Below, in pieces: positions 42,833 through 54,100 of a DNA stretch of 64,000 nt. Each line of letters opens with the position of its first letter. Within the stretch, counting starts at the first letter, position 1. The DNA comes from Peptococcaceae bacterium (GTDB taxonomy: Bacteria; Bacillota; Desulfotomaculia; Desulfotomaculales; Desulfocucumaceae), in NCBI GenBank assembly GCA_023512435.1, contig JAILZP010000003.1, positions 85,708 to 149,707 on the forward strand. The letters run 5' to 3'. A model generated the notes under the pieces. The model saw only the letters and a program-made list of their open reading frames with translations, ran no database searches and was not told the DNA's origin. The translations under genes were made by a program, and so were the position numbers.

Positions 42833-43684
42833 ATGAAGAAACTGGCAAGAAGCACGCTGCTGATGGCGTTCCTGCTGGCGCTGATGGCGGTGCCGGCCTT
42901 CGCCGGCGCCGACACCTACCCCTACCTGACCTTCGAGGATTCGCAGGATTTTACCGTGGTGGCGCCACGAATTTCGTATGAAGTAATCAGAGCCGTGGGT
43001 CTGGACGCCAACTTCGTAAAACACGATATTTCCGACCCCGAGAACATCACCTGGACCACCAGTAATCAAAATGTGGCTTTTATAATACCGGTGGAAGACA
43101 CTGTTTACGTGGTCTGTCTTAATGAAGGCACGGCCACCGTGACAGCCTCCTACACCTGCGCCGACAATACGGTGATCACCTGCTCCTCCAACGTGGTGGT
43201 GGAAAGGAGAAGCAACCCGGTAAACATGGTAAACAATGTCAGTGTGACAATTAAGGAGATCCCGCCTTTGGGCAACCCACCCAACTTTGATATCAGCCGA
43301 AGCAGCCAGGATAATCCCGCCGACCCCATCAATGTTCCCCTGTTTTCATTGACAAGTATATGGCCGGGCATTGATGATGACGATGTCCTGACAAAGGACC
43401 CCACGGCGCTGCACGCGCTGCTGTACACCCTGGAAGTGGAATTGGATGACGACAACTATCTATGGGGCGAACAGGGCTGGGACTGGGACTGGGTGCCGAA
43501 CAATGTAACCCTTCAGTTCGAGGGATCCTACGTATATCAAATTGGCGCCCACCAGTCGGGCTGGCCCACCGGCTGGAAATTCAAAGTGAATGACACAGAG
43601 TACGACATTGCTTCTTCCATCGTAAAAATAAACAGTGGCGACAAGAAGGTGGACTGGGCCTTCACCGACGACTGGCAGCCGTAG
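42833..43684 (+). CDS. Exported protein with Ig-like (Big2) and DUF4430 domains
   Basis: 283 aa. Cleavable signal peptide ending VPAFAGAD. A Big2-like segment (~45-125; ENITWTTSNQNVAFIIP...TATVTASY), then DUF4430 (~130-283) with WGEQGWDWDWVPNN, SGWPTGWKFKVNDTEYDI and GDKKVDWAFTDDW. AGGAGG SD. It may be the beta-domain partner of the separate alpha/alpha-barrel protein upstream. Confidence 0.82.
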   Translation: MKKLARSTLLMAFLLALMAVPAFAGADTYPYLTFEDSQDFTVVAPRISYEVIRAVGLDANFVKHDISDPENITWTTSNQNVAFIIPVEDTVYVVCLNEGTATVTASYTCADNTVITCSSNVVVERRSNPVNMVNNVSVTIKEIPPLGNPPNFDISRSSQDNPADPINVPLFSLTSIWPGIDDDDVLTKDPTALHALLYTLEVELDDDNYLWGEQGWDWDWVPNNVTLQFEGSYVYQIGAHQSGWPTGWKFKVNDTEYDIASSIVKINSGDKKVDWAFTDDWQP

Positions 43685-43734
43685 GAATATTTTAAAACCT
43701 GAAATCTGATCCCTGCCCTGTGAATTTATCTCCA

Positions 43735-43763
43735 CATCCCGGCCGTGTTTACAGGCCGGGATG
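43735..43763 (+). promoter_or_regulatory. Intergenic hairpin between two surface-protein genes
   Basis: CATCCCGGCC (43735-43744) and GGCCGGGATG (43754-43763) pair perfectly over 10 bp with no T-tract. A likely mRNA-stability or partial-attenuation hairpin. Confidence 0.6.
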
Positions 43764-43790
43764 TGTGCATGTGTCAAGGAGGTGCGAATG

Positions 43791-46700
43791 ATGACAAAAT
43801 TGAGAAATAATGCAAGCATTTTTTTAATCCTGGCTCTGGTGTTGACCTCTCTGTCCCCGGCCTGGGCCTTTGATCTGAAAGTGGAACCGGTTAGAGCAAG
43901 CTACCGGGGCGGAGAAAGCGTCACCGTGTCCGCGGACGTTTACGGGGCCGGCGGCGGATTCAGCTGGTTCCTCACCGACTGGGAGTCCCGCACCGCCGCT
44001 CTGGACGGCGAGGAAAAATCCATCACCTTTTCCCTGCCGGAGAATAATACCGGAGCCATGGCGATTGCCGTGGTGGAAGCCGTGTACGGCGGCGAAAGGG
44101 GCAGCATCGATATCGCCGTTGAGCCTGCCGAAGCGCCTTTCGCCGCTTTGGCAGAAGAAGGACCGCTGCGGATAACGGATCTGTGCCCGGCCAACGGAGC
44201 CACGGATGTGTCAGTGAATACAGCTGTCTATATCCGGTTTAACAAGCCGGCCAATATTGTCAAAGCAATGCCTGTTTTTAATGGCCATATAGGGATAGCT
44301 GGCCAGCAATATTCGTTGCAGCCCAATGAGGATAGGACTTTGTGGTCTCTGGCTCCGGGCAGCATCGTTTTGGCACCCAAGACAACATATACCGTTTCCA
44401 GCTTTATGAAAATCACCGATCCCGAGACAGGAGCGGTTTTATATAATTTCCCGGCGCCTGCTTTCCCGGCCTGGCAGTTCACTACGGCAGAGGAGGGCCC
44501 CTCCGGCATAGAGATCACCGACTGCCCCCGGCGGCTGCAGGTGGGGCAGTCCTACCCCCTGAAGGCGGTGGTGAAGGACAAAAAAGGGAACGTCCTGGAC
44601 TGGCCGGTGGACTGGGAGGTGGTCAGCATGAACGGCGGCGGGGCCACAGTGGATGCGGCGGGCAACCTCACCGGCACCGTGCCGGGTTACCTGCGGCTGG
44701 TCGCCCGGGCCCGGGACTACCCGGCTGTTTGTGACGATAACGAGTTCGATAATCACGTGGAGATCCGCCGGAATTTCGACCGTCACCTGCTGGAAGTATG
44801 GGTCACGGAGTTGCGAGAGAAATATAATTCCCCCCCACTGGTGGGGGCGGACGGCACCATTTACCTGACCACCGGGGGCGGAAACCCCGTCACCCGGGCC
44901 TATGACAGCGCCGGCAACAAACTGGAAGGCTTTCAGGAAATCGACGGCTGGGTTGCCGTGCTGGCCCGGATCGGGGGCCGGGAGTACCTGCTGGGGATCA
45001 AAGATAGAAAAATATGCGCCTACGATCCCGTTACCGGCCGGCTGGAATGGCAGTCCCAGGCTGTGTCGTCCGGTCTGGGCAATATCTGTGTGGACACGGA
45101 GGGCAACATCTACGCCAGCAGTATGAACGACGGCAAGGTCTACGCCTTCAGCCTGGACAGCGACCGCTACCTGTGGAGCTATTTCGCGGAAATAAACGTT
45201 TATTCAAAGCTCACCGTCGGCCCCGACAACCTGCTCTATGTGGTGGGGGGGGATAACAAGGTCTTTTGCCTGGACAGCCGGGGATCGCTCCGGTGGCAGT
45301 ACACCACCCCTACCCTGACGCAAAATTGCAATATTCCCGCCGGGGTGGAGGTGGACAGCGCCGGAAATGTCTATTTCCTGGAAAACGTGGATCCATACAA
45401 CGGCGATGAATTCAACATCTATTCCCTGAACCCCGGAGGCGGCCTGCGCTGGAGCAAAAACAAACAGAACAGCGCGTTAAAGAACCTGTTTGTGGACGAG
45501 GACGACACTCTCTACGTCACTATCACAGACTTGTCGAACAAGACCGAAAAGCTGACCCGGCTCAACCGGGAAAACGGCGAGGTGGAGAAGGAATTTGGCG
45601 TCTACGGGTGCGACCGCTTTATGCGCAGCAACGACGGCTACATTTACACCAACAAGTTCATCTTCAACGACAACCTGGAAGTGGTGGGCTATGCCGACCT
45701 GGAGGCGGTGGGCTACGCCGACGATTATTACCGCGACCTGCCCTACATGAGTTATTCCAAACTGGCCCTGTGCCCCGACGGTGCCCTGGTCAGGGTGGTG
45801 ATATCGTCCGATAAAGCCGTGGCCTTGGAGAAGGTCACCCTGGTGGACAGCGCCGGCGCCGTGCCCTCGGCCGTTGAAGTGGGGGAAAGCGAGATCACAC
45901 TGATCCAGGGGGGCACCCGGGACATATTCGCCAAGGTTAAGGACAGCCGGGGGTACCTCCTCCCCTTCCAGGCCCTGATCTACCAGACAGGCGACCCTGC
46001 TGTGGCCGCCGTGGACCAGGCCGGCAGGATCACCGCCGTGGGTGCGGGGGACACTGTCATCACCGTCAAGGTAAAGGATCACGAGAATGTTTCCGCCGCC
46101 GTATCCCTCCACGTACTGCCGCCGGGGGAAGTCACGGATATCTATTTTGTCCCCCAGCATGGCGGATCGCACGGCGGAGTTGACCTGGAGGAAAGGATAA
46201 CCTCGGTCAACGGCGTGGTGTGGGAAGAGATGGTGGTCCAGCTGGTGGTGCGGGATCAGCACGGAAATGTGCTCCAGGGCCTGCCCGTCAAGTGGACCCT
46301 GTCGGACAGCTCGGTGGTGCAGATGTATAACTATGCCGGGGGCGCGATGGGCGGTGTTTCCAAGTCCATTGCGGTGCTGAACGGCCTCAAGGAGGGCACC
46401 GCCGTCCTGCAGGCGGAATTGGACGGCTACGTCGGATTCAGCGCCCAGTTGGCGGTGCAGATCGGGCCGGCCCCTTACGAGATCCTCTGGACCCTTCCCA
46501 TAGAAGGGGACTGGGACGATAAAATCGCCTACCACACCCAGGCCGCCGACGGCACCCTGTTCATCGCCAACAAAAGGAAGCTCAAGGCCGTCAGCAGCGC
46601 CGGGGCCGTCCTGTGGGAACAGAATATCTCGGACAAATACGGCTTCATGCCGGCCATTCCGGTGGTGGACGACAGCAACGTTTATGTATACGATATCAGC

Positions 46701-47834
46701 GGCCTCAACCTTTCCCTGACGGCCCTGAACCGGCGGGACGGCAGCCTGCGCTGGAGCTTCGCCGGCGGCCTGGGCTCCGTGGAGCAGATCCGGGCCGGGG
46801 CCGGCGGTGTTTACCTGCTCTCCGACGGAGGCAAGCTGTACGGACTGGACCGGGATAGCGGCAGCCCGTTGTGGCAGTCTCCCCTGAGCCTGGGGGGCGG
46901 GGCTGTTACCCTGGGCCTGTCCGCCGGCGGGGAATTGTATTATGCCCGGGGAAGACAGGTTTTCCGGGTGCCGGGTGACGGCAGCGCCGGCCTGCTGTAT
47001 ACCGCTGAAGAGGGGGCGGCCCTGGTCATTGAGGAAATCACCGCCGCGGGCGATATCATCATGGAGAAATCCGCCGGCGGATCTTACAGCATTATTTCCG
47101 TGGGGCCGGAAGGGACGAAGAACTGGGAGAAGCCGGTGAAAACGGCGGTGGAACTGAGCAGCGCCGGCGGCGTTATCTATGCCGTCACCAGGGAGAAGTC
47201 AAATCCCACGGTCTACTTTATCAAAGAAGACGGCACGGTTCAGGCCGAGCGTGCGCTGACCACTCCCTCAACCACAGAAACAATACACAGCGATAGCCGC
47301 ACCCGCCCCCTGGCCGGATCCGACGGCATTGTCTATATTCCCCTGAACTGTCTCTATGCCGTCAACGCCGCCGACGGCCGGCAGCTCTGGACCGCGGAAT
47401 TCAAGGACGGCTTTTTCAAGCGGTCCCCCAAGAGCGCCACCCTGGATGAAAACAATGTGCTCTACCTGGCCTGCGATGATTACGGCTTCGTCGCCATCAA
47501 GAGCAAGGAGGCCGGGGTGGCCGATGAAAGCGGTTTTTACATCGACATCTCGGGCATAGGCAGCCTGAGGGGCAACACCTACCGGAACCTGACCTTCCGG
47601 GTCAAGAACAACAATAATACCGCCGGGGAGATCCGGGTGGTGGTGGCCCTGGAGGAGACCAGGGGGGGCAGCGTTCTGAGCTATGCCGCCGCCGCCGACC
47701 GGCTGGACGCCGGCGCGGTCAAGTCCTATAACTTCGGTGTGCATATTCCCGGCGCAGGCAATTTCCGGATCAGCATCAAGCTGCTGGACCAGTCCAATCA
47801 AGTGCTCACCGGAAAGATGCTGCCGGTGAGCTAG
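43791..47834 (+). CDS. Large exported Ig-like / PQQ-type beta-propeller protein
   Basis: About 1347 aa; ATG 43791 is 7 nt after AAGGAGGT (43788 also possible). Signal peptide ends PAWAFD. Ig-like domain (~25-115), SbsA-type Ig (ITDLCPANGATDVSVNTAVYIRFNKP, ~125-230), another Ig (~240-310), a PQQ/BamB-like propeller (~310-670; repeats like ICVDTEGNIYASSMNDGKVYAFSLDSDRYLW), Big2 (~690-785), a further Ig (~790-885), a second propeller (~890-1220), and a CARDB-like C-terminus. No anchor seen. Under cobalamin riboswitch 3, 108 nt after the DUF4430 gene. Confidence 0.8.
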   Translation: MTKLRNNASIFLILALVLTSLSPAWAFDLKVEPVRASYRGGESVTVSADVYGAGGGFSWFLTDWESRTAALDGEEKSITFSLPENNTGAMAIAVVEAVYGGERGSIDIAVEPAEAPFAALAEEGPLRITDLCPANGATDVSVNTAVYIRFNKPANIVKAMPVFNGHIGIAGQQYSLQPNEDRTLWSLAPGSIVLAPKTTYTVSSFMKITDPETGAVLYNFPAPAFPAWQFTTAEEGPSGIEITDCPRRLQVGQSYPLKAVVKDKKGNVLDWPVDWEVVSMNGGGATVDAAGNLTGTVPGYLRLVARARDYPAVCDDNEFDNHVEIRRNFDRHLLEVWVTELREKYNSPPLVGADGTIYLTTGGGNPVTRAYDSAGNKLEGFQEIDGWVAVLARIGGREYLLGIKDRKICAYDPVTGRLEWQSQAVSSGLGNICVDTEGNIYASSMNDGKVYAFSLDSDRYLWSYFAEINVYSKLTVGPDNLLYVVGGDNKVFCLDSRGSLRWQYTTPTLTQNCNIPAGVEVDSAGNVYFLENVDPYNGDEFNIYSLNPGGGLRWSKNKQNSALKNLFVDEDDTLYVTITDLSNKTEKLTRLNRENGEVEKEFGVYGCDRFMRSNDGYIYTNKFIFNDNLEVVGYADLEAVGYADDYYRDLPYMSYSKLALCPDGALVRVVISSDKAVALEKVTLVDSAGAVPSAVEVGESEITLIQGGTRDIFAKVKDSRGYLLPFQALIYQTGDPAVAAVDQAGRITAVGAGDTVITVKVKDHENVSAAVSLHVLPPGEVTDIYFVPQHGGSHGGVDLEERITSVNGVVWEEMVVQLVVRDQHGNVLQGLPVKWTLSDSSVVQMYNYAGGAMGGVSKSIAVLNGLKEGTAVLQAELDGYVGFSAQLAVQIGPAPYEILWTLPIEGDWDDKIAYHTQAADGTLFIANKRKLKAVSSAGAVLWEQNISDKYGFMPAIPVVDDSNVYVYDISGLNLSLTALNRRDGSLRWSFAGGLGSVEQIRAGAGGVYLLSDGGKLYGLDRDSGSPLWQSPLSLGGGAVTLGLSAGGELYYARGRQVFRVPGDGSAGLLYTAEEGAALVIEEITAAGDIIMEKSAGGSYSIISVGPEGTKNWEKPVKTAVELSSAGGVIYAVTREKSNPTVYFIKEDGTVQAERALTTPSTTETIHSDSRTRPLAGSDGIVYIPLNCLYAVNAADGRQLWTAEFKDGFFKRSPKSATLDENNVLYLACDDYGFVAIKSKEAGVADESGFYIDISGIGSLRGNTYRNLTFRVKNNNNTAGEIRVVVALEETRGGSVLSYAAAADRLDAGAVKSYNFGVHIPGAGNFRISIKLLDQSNQVLTGKMLPVS

Positions 47835-47850
47835 GAAAGGAGGCATACGG

Positions 47851-50800
47851 GTGAAAAGAATAAAATGCCTGGGACTTTTGCTGGCCGTCTTCATTTTCCT
47901 GGCCGGCGCGCTGCCGGCACCGGCGGAGGACATTCTCACCCTGGAGTGGGTGCGGAGCACCAAAAGCGAAGGCAAAGCCACCTGCCACAGTCCCATGGAC
48001 CCTCTGACGGTGGACCGGGAGGGCAATGTCTACGTCTGCAACACCGACGGATATCTTTACGTGTACACCCCGGAAAAAAACCTGAAGTGGAAGGTGAATC
48101 TGGGCCAGTACTCCAGCAACGACTGGCACCTGATGGGATTGGGGCCGGTGCTGGACGGGGAGGGGAACTGCTACATCGCTTCCCGGAGCCGGAAGGTGTA
48201 CAAAATCGACTCCGGCGGCAATGTGGTGCGGGAATTTCTAATGGCCGGAGAGGTGGCGGACGGCACCTCCCCGGTGCTTTCCGCCGACGGCGGCACCCTC
48301 TATGTGGTGACCAGGAGCAGGATCCTCTACGCCCTAAACTCCTCCGACCTGTCCAAAAAATGGCAGGTGCAAATAAAGGGAGGCGGGAATGCCATATCTC
48401 CGGTGATTTCCCCGGACGGCACGGTGGTGGTGGGCTCTAAACAGACCGTCACCGCTGTTACTCCCGGCGGCGAAATCAAATGGGAATATACCCTGCCGGG
48501 GGACAGGGAAAGGCAGCTCTACCAGTATTGGAGCCAGGGCCTGCCCAACAGGGAGAAAAGGATGCAGGTGGACGGCGCGGGCAATATCTATTTTCTGGCC
48601 ATAGTCGACACCGACGGCGACGGCAATGTCGACCAGTACCGCAGTGAGCTGTTCTGCCTGAGATCCGACGGCACTGCCATCTCCTGGCAGAAACCGATCA
48701 ATATCAATGTTTCTGAACCGGCCCTGTATGGGGATACCCTCTATTACTGCACGGCGGACAACAGGCTGCACGCCGTCAACACAGCCGACGGCGGAGACAA
48801 ATGGGAGCTTTACGTCGATGCCGAGGGCACGAGCCTTAGCGATAGAGCCCCTGCCGTGTCCGCCGACGGGAAAATTTATTTCCATATGGGCACCGTTGTG
48901 GGAGTGGTCCGGGATGACGGCGGCACCGGGGTGCTGCTGGGCAAATGCCGGCTGCCCAACAGCAGTTCAAGCTTCGTTGGCAACAGTCCGGTATCCCGGC
49001 TGGGCCCCCGTGGAGAATTCTATGTGGGATACGCGGATGTGAACTATAACTACTGGCTGGCCAAAATTGTGGATAATACTTTTGAACCCCGGCCTGCGGC
49101 AATCGAGATCAGCCCGGAGGAAAAAAATATCACCATGGCCGTGGGGGGATCGTACACCCCGGCCCTGACCCTGCGGGACACCAACGGTGTGGCCATGGAT
49201 AAAGGCGGACTGGTTTTTACCAGCCAAAACCCGGCTGTAATAAGTGCCGCCGCCGGCGTGCTTACGGCCAGGCAGGCCGGCACCGCCGCGGTGACCGTTA
49301 CCCACCCGGATAATGAAGATCTGACAGCGACCATCAATGTTACCGTCCTGGGCTCTTTAAGCGGCAGCCAACTGCGCATTGCCACCGTCCCCCTGGAGGT
49401 TTCCATCGGCCAGACCCTGCCGCTGCAGGCCGGTCTCCTGGCCGCCGACGGGAGCACCGCCATCAAGGGGGAGGCCCTGGAATGGAGCAGCTCCAACGCC
49501 GCCGTGGCCGAGGTAAGCGCCGACGGTCAGCTCAAGGGTATGCGCGCCGGCAGCGCCACCGTGAGGGTGCGTCTGACCAACCACCCGGAGATCGCCGCCT
49601 CAGCCACGGCCACCGTACGGGAGAATATTGTCCGGCGGGTTACTCTGGCGGAAATTAAGGATAAAATCAACCGCACCGTCAGTTACTATAAAAAAGGCGG
49701 AGCCCCGGGCACCGACTGGGCCGCCTTTGCCCTGAACGCCGTGGGCGAGGATCTGAATACCTATGTAACAAATGGCGGCACCTACCTGGACAACCTGGAG
49801 GCCAGGGTTAAGGAGCCCGGTTATTTAGGCTTGATGACCGACTATGAGCGCACCGTCATCGGCGTGGTCTCCGCCGGTGGGGACCCGGCCAATTTCGCCG
49901 CCGATGTGAACGGCGAGAACGGGATGAACCTGCTGGAGAAGATATACAACTACCCCAGCCTGGGCCAGGGGATCAACGCCGCAGTCTTCGCCCTGGTGGC
50001 CCTGGATGCCGCCAACGCCGATATTCCGGCGAATGCGGTGCACAGCCGGGAATCCCTGATCAGCTTCATCCTGAACAACCGGGTCAAAGAGGGCTGGAGC
50101 TACGGCGGCAGCGAGCCCGATCCGGACATGACCGGCATGGCCCTCTACGCCCTTGCCCCATATCGGGACCGCCCGGCGGTGAAAGAAGCAGGGGAGGCGG
50201 CCATCCAGTGGCTCAGCGAGGCCCAGGACGAGGACGGCACCCTGAAGTCCTGGGGCACCAAAAACAGCGAGTCCATCTCCCAGGCCATCATGGGTGTCAC
50301 CGCCTGGGGGGTGGATCCGCAGGGGCCCATGTTCACCAAGCAAAACGGCAACCTGGTCACCGGCCTTTTGGGCTTCTACTTTGAGGACAGCGGCATGTTC
50401 GGGCACCTGTACGGCACTCCCGACCCGGCCATGGCCACCGACCAGGGGCTGGAAGCCCTGGCGGCCCTGCAGCGCTATACGGAAAAGGGCTATTCCGATA
50501 TTTTCTACAAGATCGCCTCCGTCAGCAGCGGCCCCCGGGAAATCACCGCCCTGGAGATCACCCCGGAGGGGCTGGAGATTCCCCCGGGCTGTCAGGTGCG
50601 GCTTCAGGCTTCGGATCAGTCCGGAAGATATGTGGAGAATGACCAGGTTAACTGGTCCAGCAGCAATTCCGCCGTGGCCTCCATCGACGGAACGGGCCTC
50701 CTCACCGCCCATGGACCGGGTAATGTGCAGGCGACGGCCACCCTGCAAGCTGACGGAACCGTGCGGGATACGGTTTCCCTGGAGGTGTTCGGCCAGGACT

Positions 50801-51099
50801 TTGAAACAGCCAGGGTGCCTGATCCCGCCAACCCGTTCGGGGTTGACCGGACCGTGGCCCTGGAGGTAAAAAATGTTTCCGGAGAAAAAAAGACAGTGGT
50901 TATGATCATCACCCTGGTGAACAGAGATACCGGGAAAATGACGCACAGCTCATACGTCACCAGAGAAATTGCCCCCGGCGAGACGGCGGAACTGGCTGGA
51001 GGGGTGAATGCGCCTGAATCCGGCAGTTATCAGGTTAAGACAATGCTCTGGAACGGCTGGGACAAATTAAGGCCTCTGATGACTGCCGTCGAGCAATAA
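47851..51099 (+). CDS. Exported beta-propeller / Big2 / alpha/alpha-barrel protein
   Basis: 1082 aa, GTG start with AAAGGAGG SD. Signal peptide ends APAEDI. PQQ-like propeller ~30-390 (LTVDREGNVYVCNTDGYLYVYTPEKNLKW), two Big2 domains ~410-585, a transcobalamin-alpha-like helical repeat domain ~590-890 (ESISQAIMGVTAWGVDPQGP resembles the 40919 protein), Big2 ~905-985, CARDB-like C-terminus. It combines, in one chain, the propeller of the preceding protein and the alpha domain of intrinsic factor. Confidence 0.82.
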   Translation: MKRIKCLGLLLAVFIFLAGALPAPAEDILTLEWVRSTKSEGKATCHSPMDPLTVDREGNVYVCNTDGYLYVYTPEKNLKWKVNLGQYSSNDWHLMGLGPVLDGEGNCYIASRSRKVYKIDSGGNVVREFLMAGEVADGTSPVLSADGGTLYVVTRSRILYALNSSDLSKKWQVQIKGGGNAISPVISPDGTVVVGSKQTVTAVTPGGEIKWEYTLPGDRERQLYQYWSQGLPNREKRMQVDGAGNIYFLAIVDTDGDGNVDQYRSELFCLRSDGTAISWQKPININVSEPALYGDTLYYCTADNRLHAVNTADGGDKWELYVDAEGTSLSDRAPAVSADGKIYFHMGTVVGVVRDDGGTGVLLGKCRLPNSSSSFVGNSPVSRLGPRGEFYVGYADVNYNYWLAKIVDNTFEPRPAAIEISPEEKNITMAVGGSYTPALTLRDTNGVAMDKGGLVFTSQNPAVISAAAGVLTARQAGTAAVTVTHPDNEDLTATINVTVLGSLSGSQLRIATVPLEVSIGQTLPLQAGLLAADGSTAIKGEALEWSSSNAAVAEVSADGQLKGMRAGSATVRVRLTNHPEIAASATATVRENIVRRVTLAEIKDKINRTVSYYKKGGAPGTDWAAFALNAVGEDLNTYVTNGGTYLDNLEARVKEPGYLGLMTDYERTVIGVVSAGGDPANFAADVNGENGMNLLEKIYNYPSLGQGINAAVFALVALDAANADIPANAVHSRESLISFILNNRVKEGWSYGGSEPDPDMTGMALYALAPYRDRPAVKEAGEAAIQWLSEAQDEDGTLKSWGTKNSESISQAIMGVTAWGVDPQGPMFTKQNGNLVTGLLGFYFEDSGMFGHLYGTPDPAMATDQGLEALAALQRYTEKGYSDIFYKIASVSSGPREITALEITPEGLEIPPGCQVRLQASDQSGRYVENDQVNWSSSNSAVASIDGTGLLTAHGPGNVQATATLQADGTVRDTVSLEVFGQDFETARVPDPANPFGVDRTVALEVKNVSGEKKTVVMIITLVNRDTGKMTHSSYVTREIAPGETAELAGGVNAPESGSYQVKTMLWNGWDKLRPLMTAVEQ

Positions 51100-51170
51100 A
51101 ATGGGAGAGGGCGGCAGGGCTTGCGGGAAAAACCGGCCCCCGCCCGCATTTCAAGACAGGAGGTTGGGCG

Positions 51171-54100
51171 ATGAACTGCGTCAGGATGAAAATACTTCCA
51201 TTGCTGCTGGCGCTTCTGCTGGTAATGAATATTTTGCCCTTTTCCGCTCCGGCGGCGGAGGGCATCACCTGCAATGTGGAAAAGGAAGGCACTAATGTTA
51301 CCATCAGAGGAAACACCTTCCCCGGCTCCCTGGTGTCCCTGGTGGTCACCAGGAGCATAGACGGCAGCAGGAGCTATCTGGACCAGACCTCCACCGGCCA
51401 GGACGGATCATATTCCTTCAGTTTCGCCCTGGACGGCGGCGACTATCGGGCCACCGTGTCCTGCAACGGGCTGCACAGGCAGTGTGACATCAAAATCAAA
51501 ACCAGCGACACCAAAACCGTGACGGTACGAGTAGAGGGAAAAACGGCCACCAGGCTGCCCCGGACCGAAGTCTCCATTCTGGCCGGGGAAACCACCCTCT
51601 TTGACGCCATCACAAGCGCCCTGGACAGCACCCGTGTTAAGTATGATGTGGCCAACGGGTTGATCCATGCCATAGCCGGCGAAGAGGGCTGGCAGTGGCT
51701 GATCAATAACCGGGGCGGCATGTACCTGCCCACCACCACCCTGTTTGGCGGGGAAGAGATCGTTCTGGTGGACGACCTGGTCTGGAACCCCACCATCACC
51801 AGACTGACGGTTTCTCCGGCCGGCGTCAAGGCGGGTGAGACATTCACCGTCACCTTGGAAAAGCTGAGCGGCGATTACTCTGCACCGGCTACAGGCCAGC
51901 CGGTGCTGTTCAACGGCGAAGCCAGGATCACCGACGGCTCGGGCCGGGTCACCTTCACCCCCGGCAACAAGGGGATTTTCAGCGTGACCTGCGAGCCCGT
52001 CGATCCCAGCCTGATCCGCCCGGTGCCGGTACTGGTGAACGTGACGGGCAGCGGCGGCACCACTGCCGGATCGAAACCCGCGGGCGGGGACATCTCCGTA
52101 AGAATGCGTATTGAAGGCTACCGGGGCACTGTTATGGACGGATACGTCACCTTCAAGCCTGAAGACTATAAAGGCGGCGACGGGAAATACCGCTTCACCG
52201 GCCCGGACGGAGTGGAATACGTAAACGACCGCGCCACCGTTCTGCTGGCCACCGTGGTGGCCTGGAACCAGAACGGCATTAGGGATAACAGGGTCACCCA
52301 CAATGACAACTATGTGGCCCGGATGGCCGGGGAAGAAGAATTCGACTTCAGAGGCAAGCACATCACCAGCGGCTGGTTGGTCCGGGTAAACAACAATCTG
52401 ATCAACCAGGGCGTGGGCGTATGGCCTGTGAAAGACGGGGACAGAATCGAATGGTATTACGGCGACGTCAACTCCTATTTCGGCACCATGGAAGTATCCC
52501 CCACCAGCCTCAATGCCGGTGATAGCATAAAAGTCAAAGTTTTCGGCCAGAGCAACGGCGGCATGAGCATGAGCAACACCGGGAGAAAGGAGCCCATGGA
52601 GGGAGCCGCCGTATATGTGGGAACTCAGGAATACACCACAGGCTCCAACGGCGAGGCGGAAATAACCATGAACAACCCCGGCACCTATGAAATATACGCG
52701 GTCAAGCTGGACAAGGACTCCTCCAGCGGGGGCCATTATTTCCCCCTGATGTCCAGGACGGAAAAGGTGATAGTAACCGTAAGCGGCAAAGCCGTGACTG
52801 AAGTTCCCGTGCCTGAAAATCCCTCGGATGCCGCCGGGGTGATCAAAAAAGTGCTGGAAACCGGCTCCCCCGCCGAAACACTGGTGGCCGAAGCCGTAAA
52901 GGCCGCCGCCAGAAGCCTGGCCAACGGCCTGAAAAAGGTCAAAACGGCCGGTGACGCCAACAAGCTGTTCAATGACACCGCCGCAGTGACCGCGCTCCTC
53001 GGCAGCGCCGCGGACCGCATAAACAGCGGTGATCCAGCCCTGACCTTTGCCGGGGCCTGCGCAGAAATAGCCGGCGTGCTGGCCGGGCTGGCCCCGCAGG
53101 TCAGCGGCGGGGACGGCAAAAAGACCCTGGAGGAAGCGGCTGCTCAGACCATTGACAGCGTGGCGAAAGTGATGGCTGTCATCGCCGACAGGGGCAAATT
53201 GCAGGAAACCGCCCACAATCTGCTGGACTCGGTGGCAAAGACGCTGGCGTTCCTGGAAAGAGAACAGGCCCGGACATTGGGGGAAAGAGCGTTGAACATG
53301 GCCCGGCAGGCGGTCCGGAGGATGGTGAGAGAAACCCTTGCCGGGGAAACCGAAGGAGACCTGTTAAGGGCGGTTATCAGCCCGGACCTGGCCGGGGAAC
53401 TGGCCGGAAACGCCGTCCGGGTCGTGGCCGAACTGGAACAGAAGCTGGCCAGGATGGGCATAGGGGAGGACCTGCAAAAAGACAGGCGGGCAATAATTGA
53501 TGTTCCTCCCCGGGGAGAGAAAGCGGTGGAAATCACCCTTTCCGCCGGGACATTGGAGACCGTTGCCTCCAGCGGGACCGTCCTGGTGGTCAACACCTCC
53601 GCGGCATCCTTTGCCATAACGCCGGATGCCTTCGGACCGGGGGCGAGGGGCAGGGACCTGGTTTTAAGAGCCGCCAGGGTTGGCGCCGGCGACATGAGCG
53701 GGACGGAAATACCCCCGGGCAGCGCGGTGGTGGACCTGGAGGCCATGGCGGGGGACCAAAGAATAGACAGCTTCAGCAGCCCGATGGAAGTAGGCATACC
53801 CTACCCAGGAACCCCGCAGAACCCGGCGGCGGCAGCCGTGTTTCTATTAAGGGGCGGCGGCGGGCTGGAGCCCGCGGGCGGCGTCTATGACCCGGCCACC
53901 GGGATGGTGAAATTCCTGGCGGATCGCTTAGGCAAATACCTGGCCAGGGAATCGGTCAAACAATTCAGTGACCTGGCCGGCCACCCCTGGGCCGTAGAAG
54001 CGGTGGAAGTCCTGGCGGGCAAGGGTATCATCAACGGCAAGGGAGAGAACTATTTTGATCCCGGCGCGAACATCACCCGGGCGGAATTCGCTGTCCTGGC

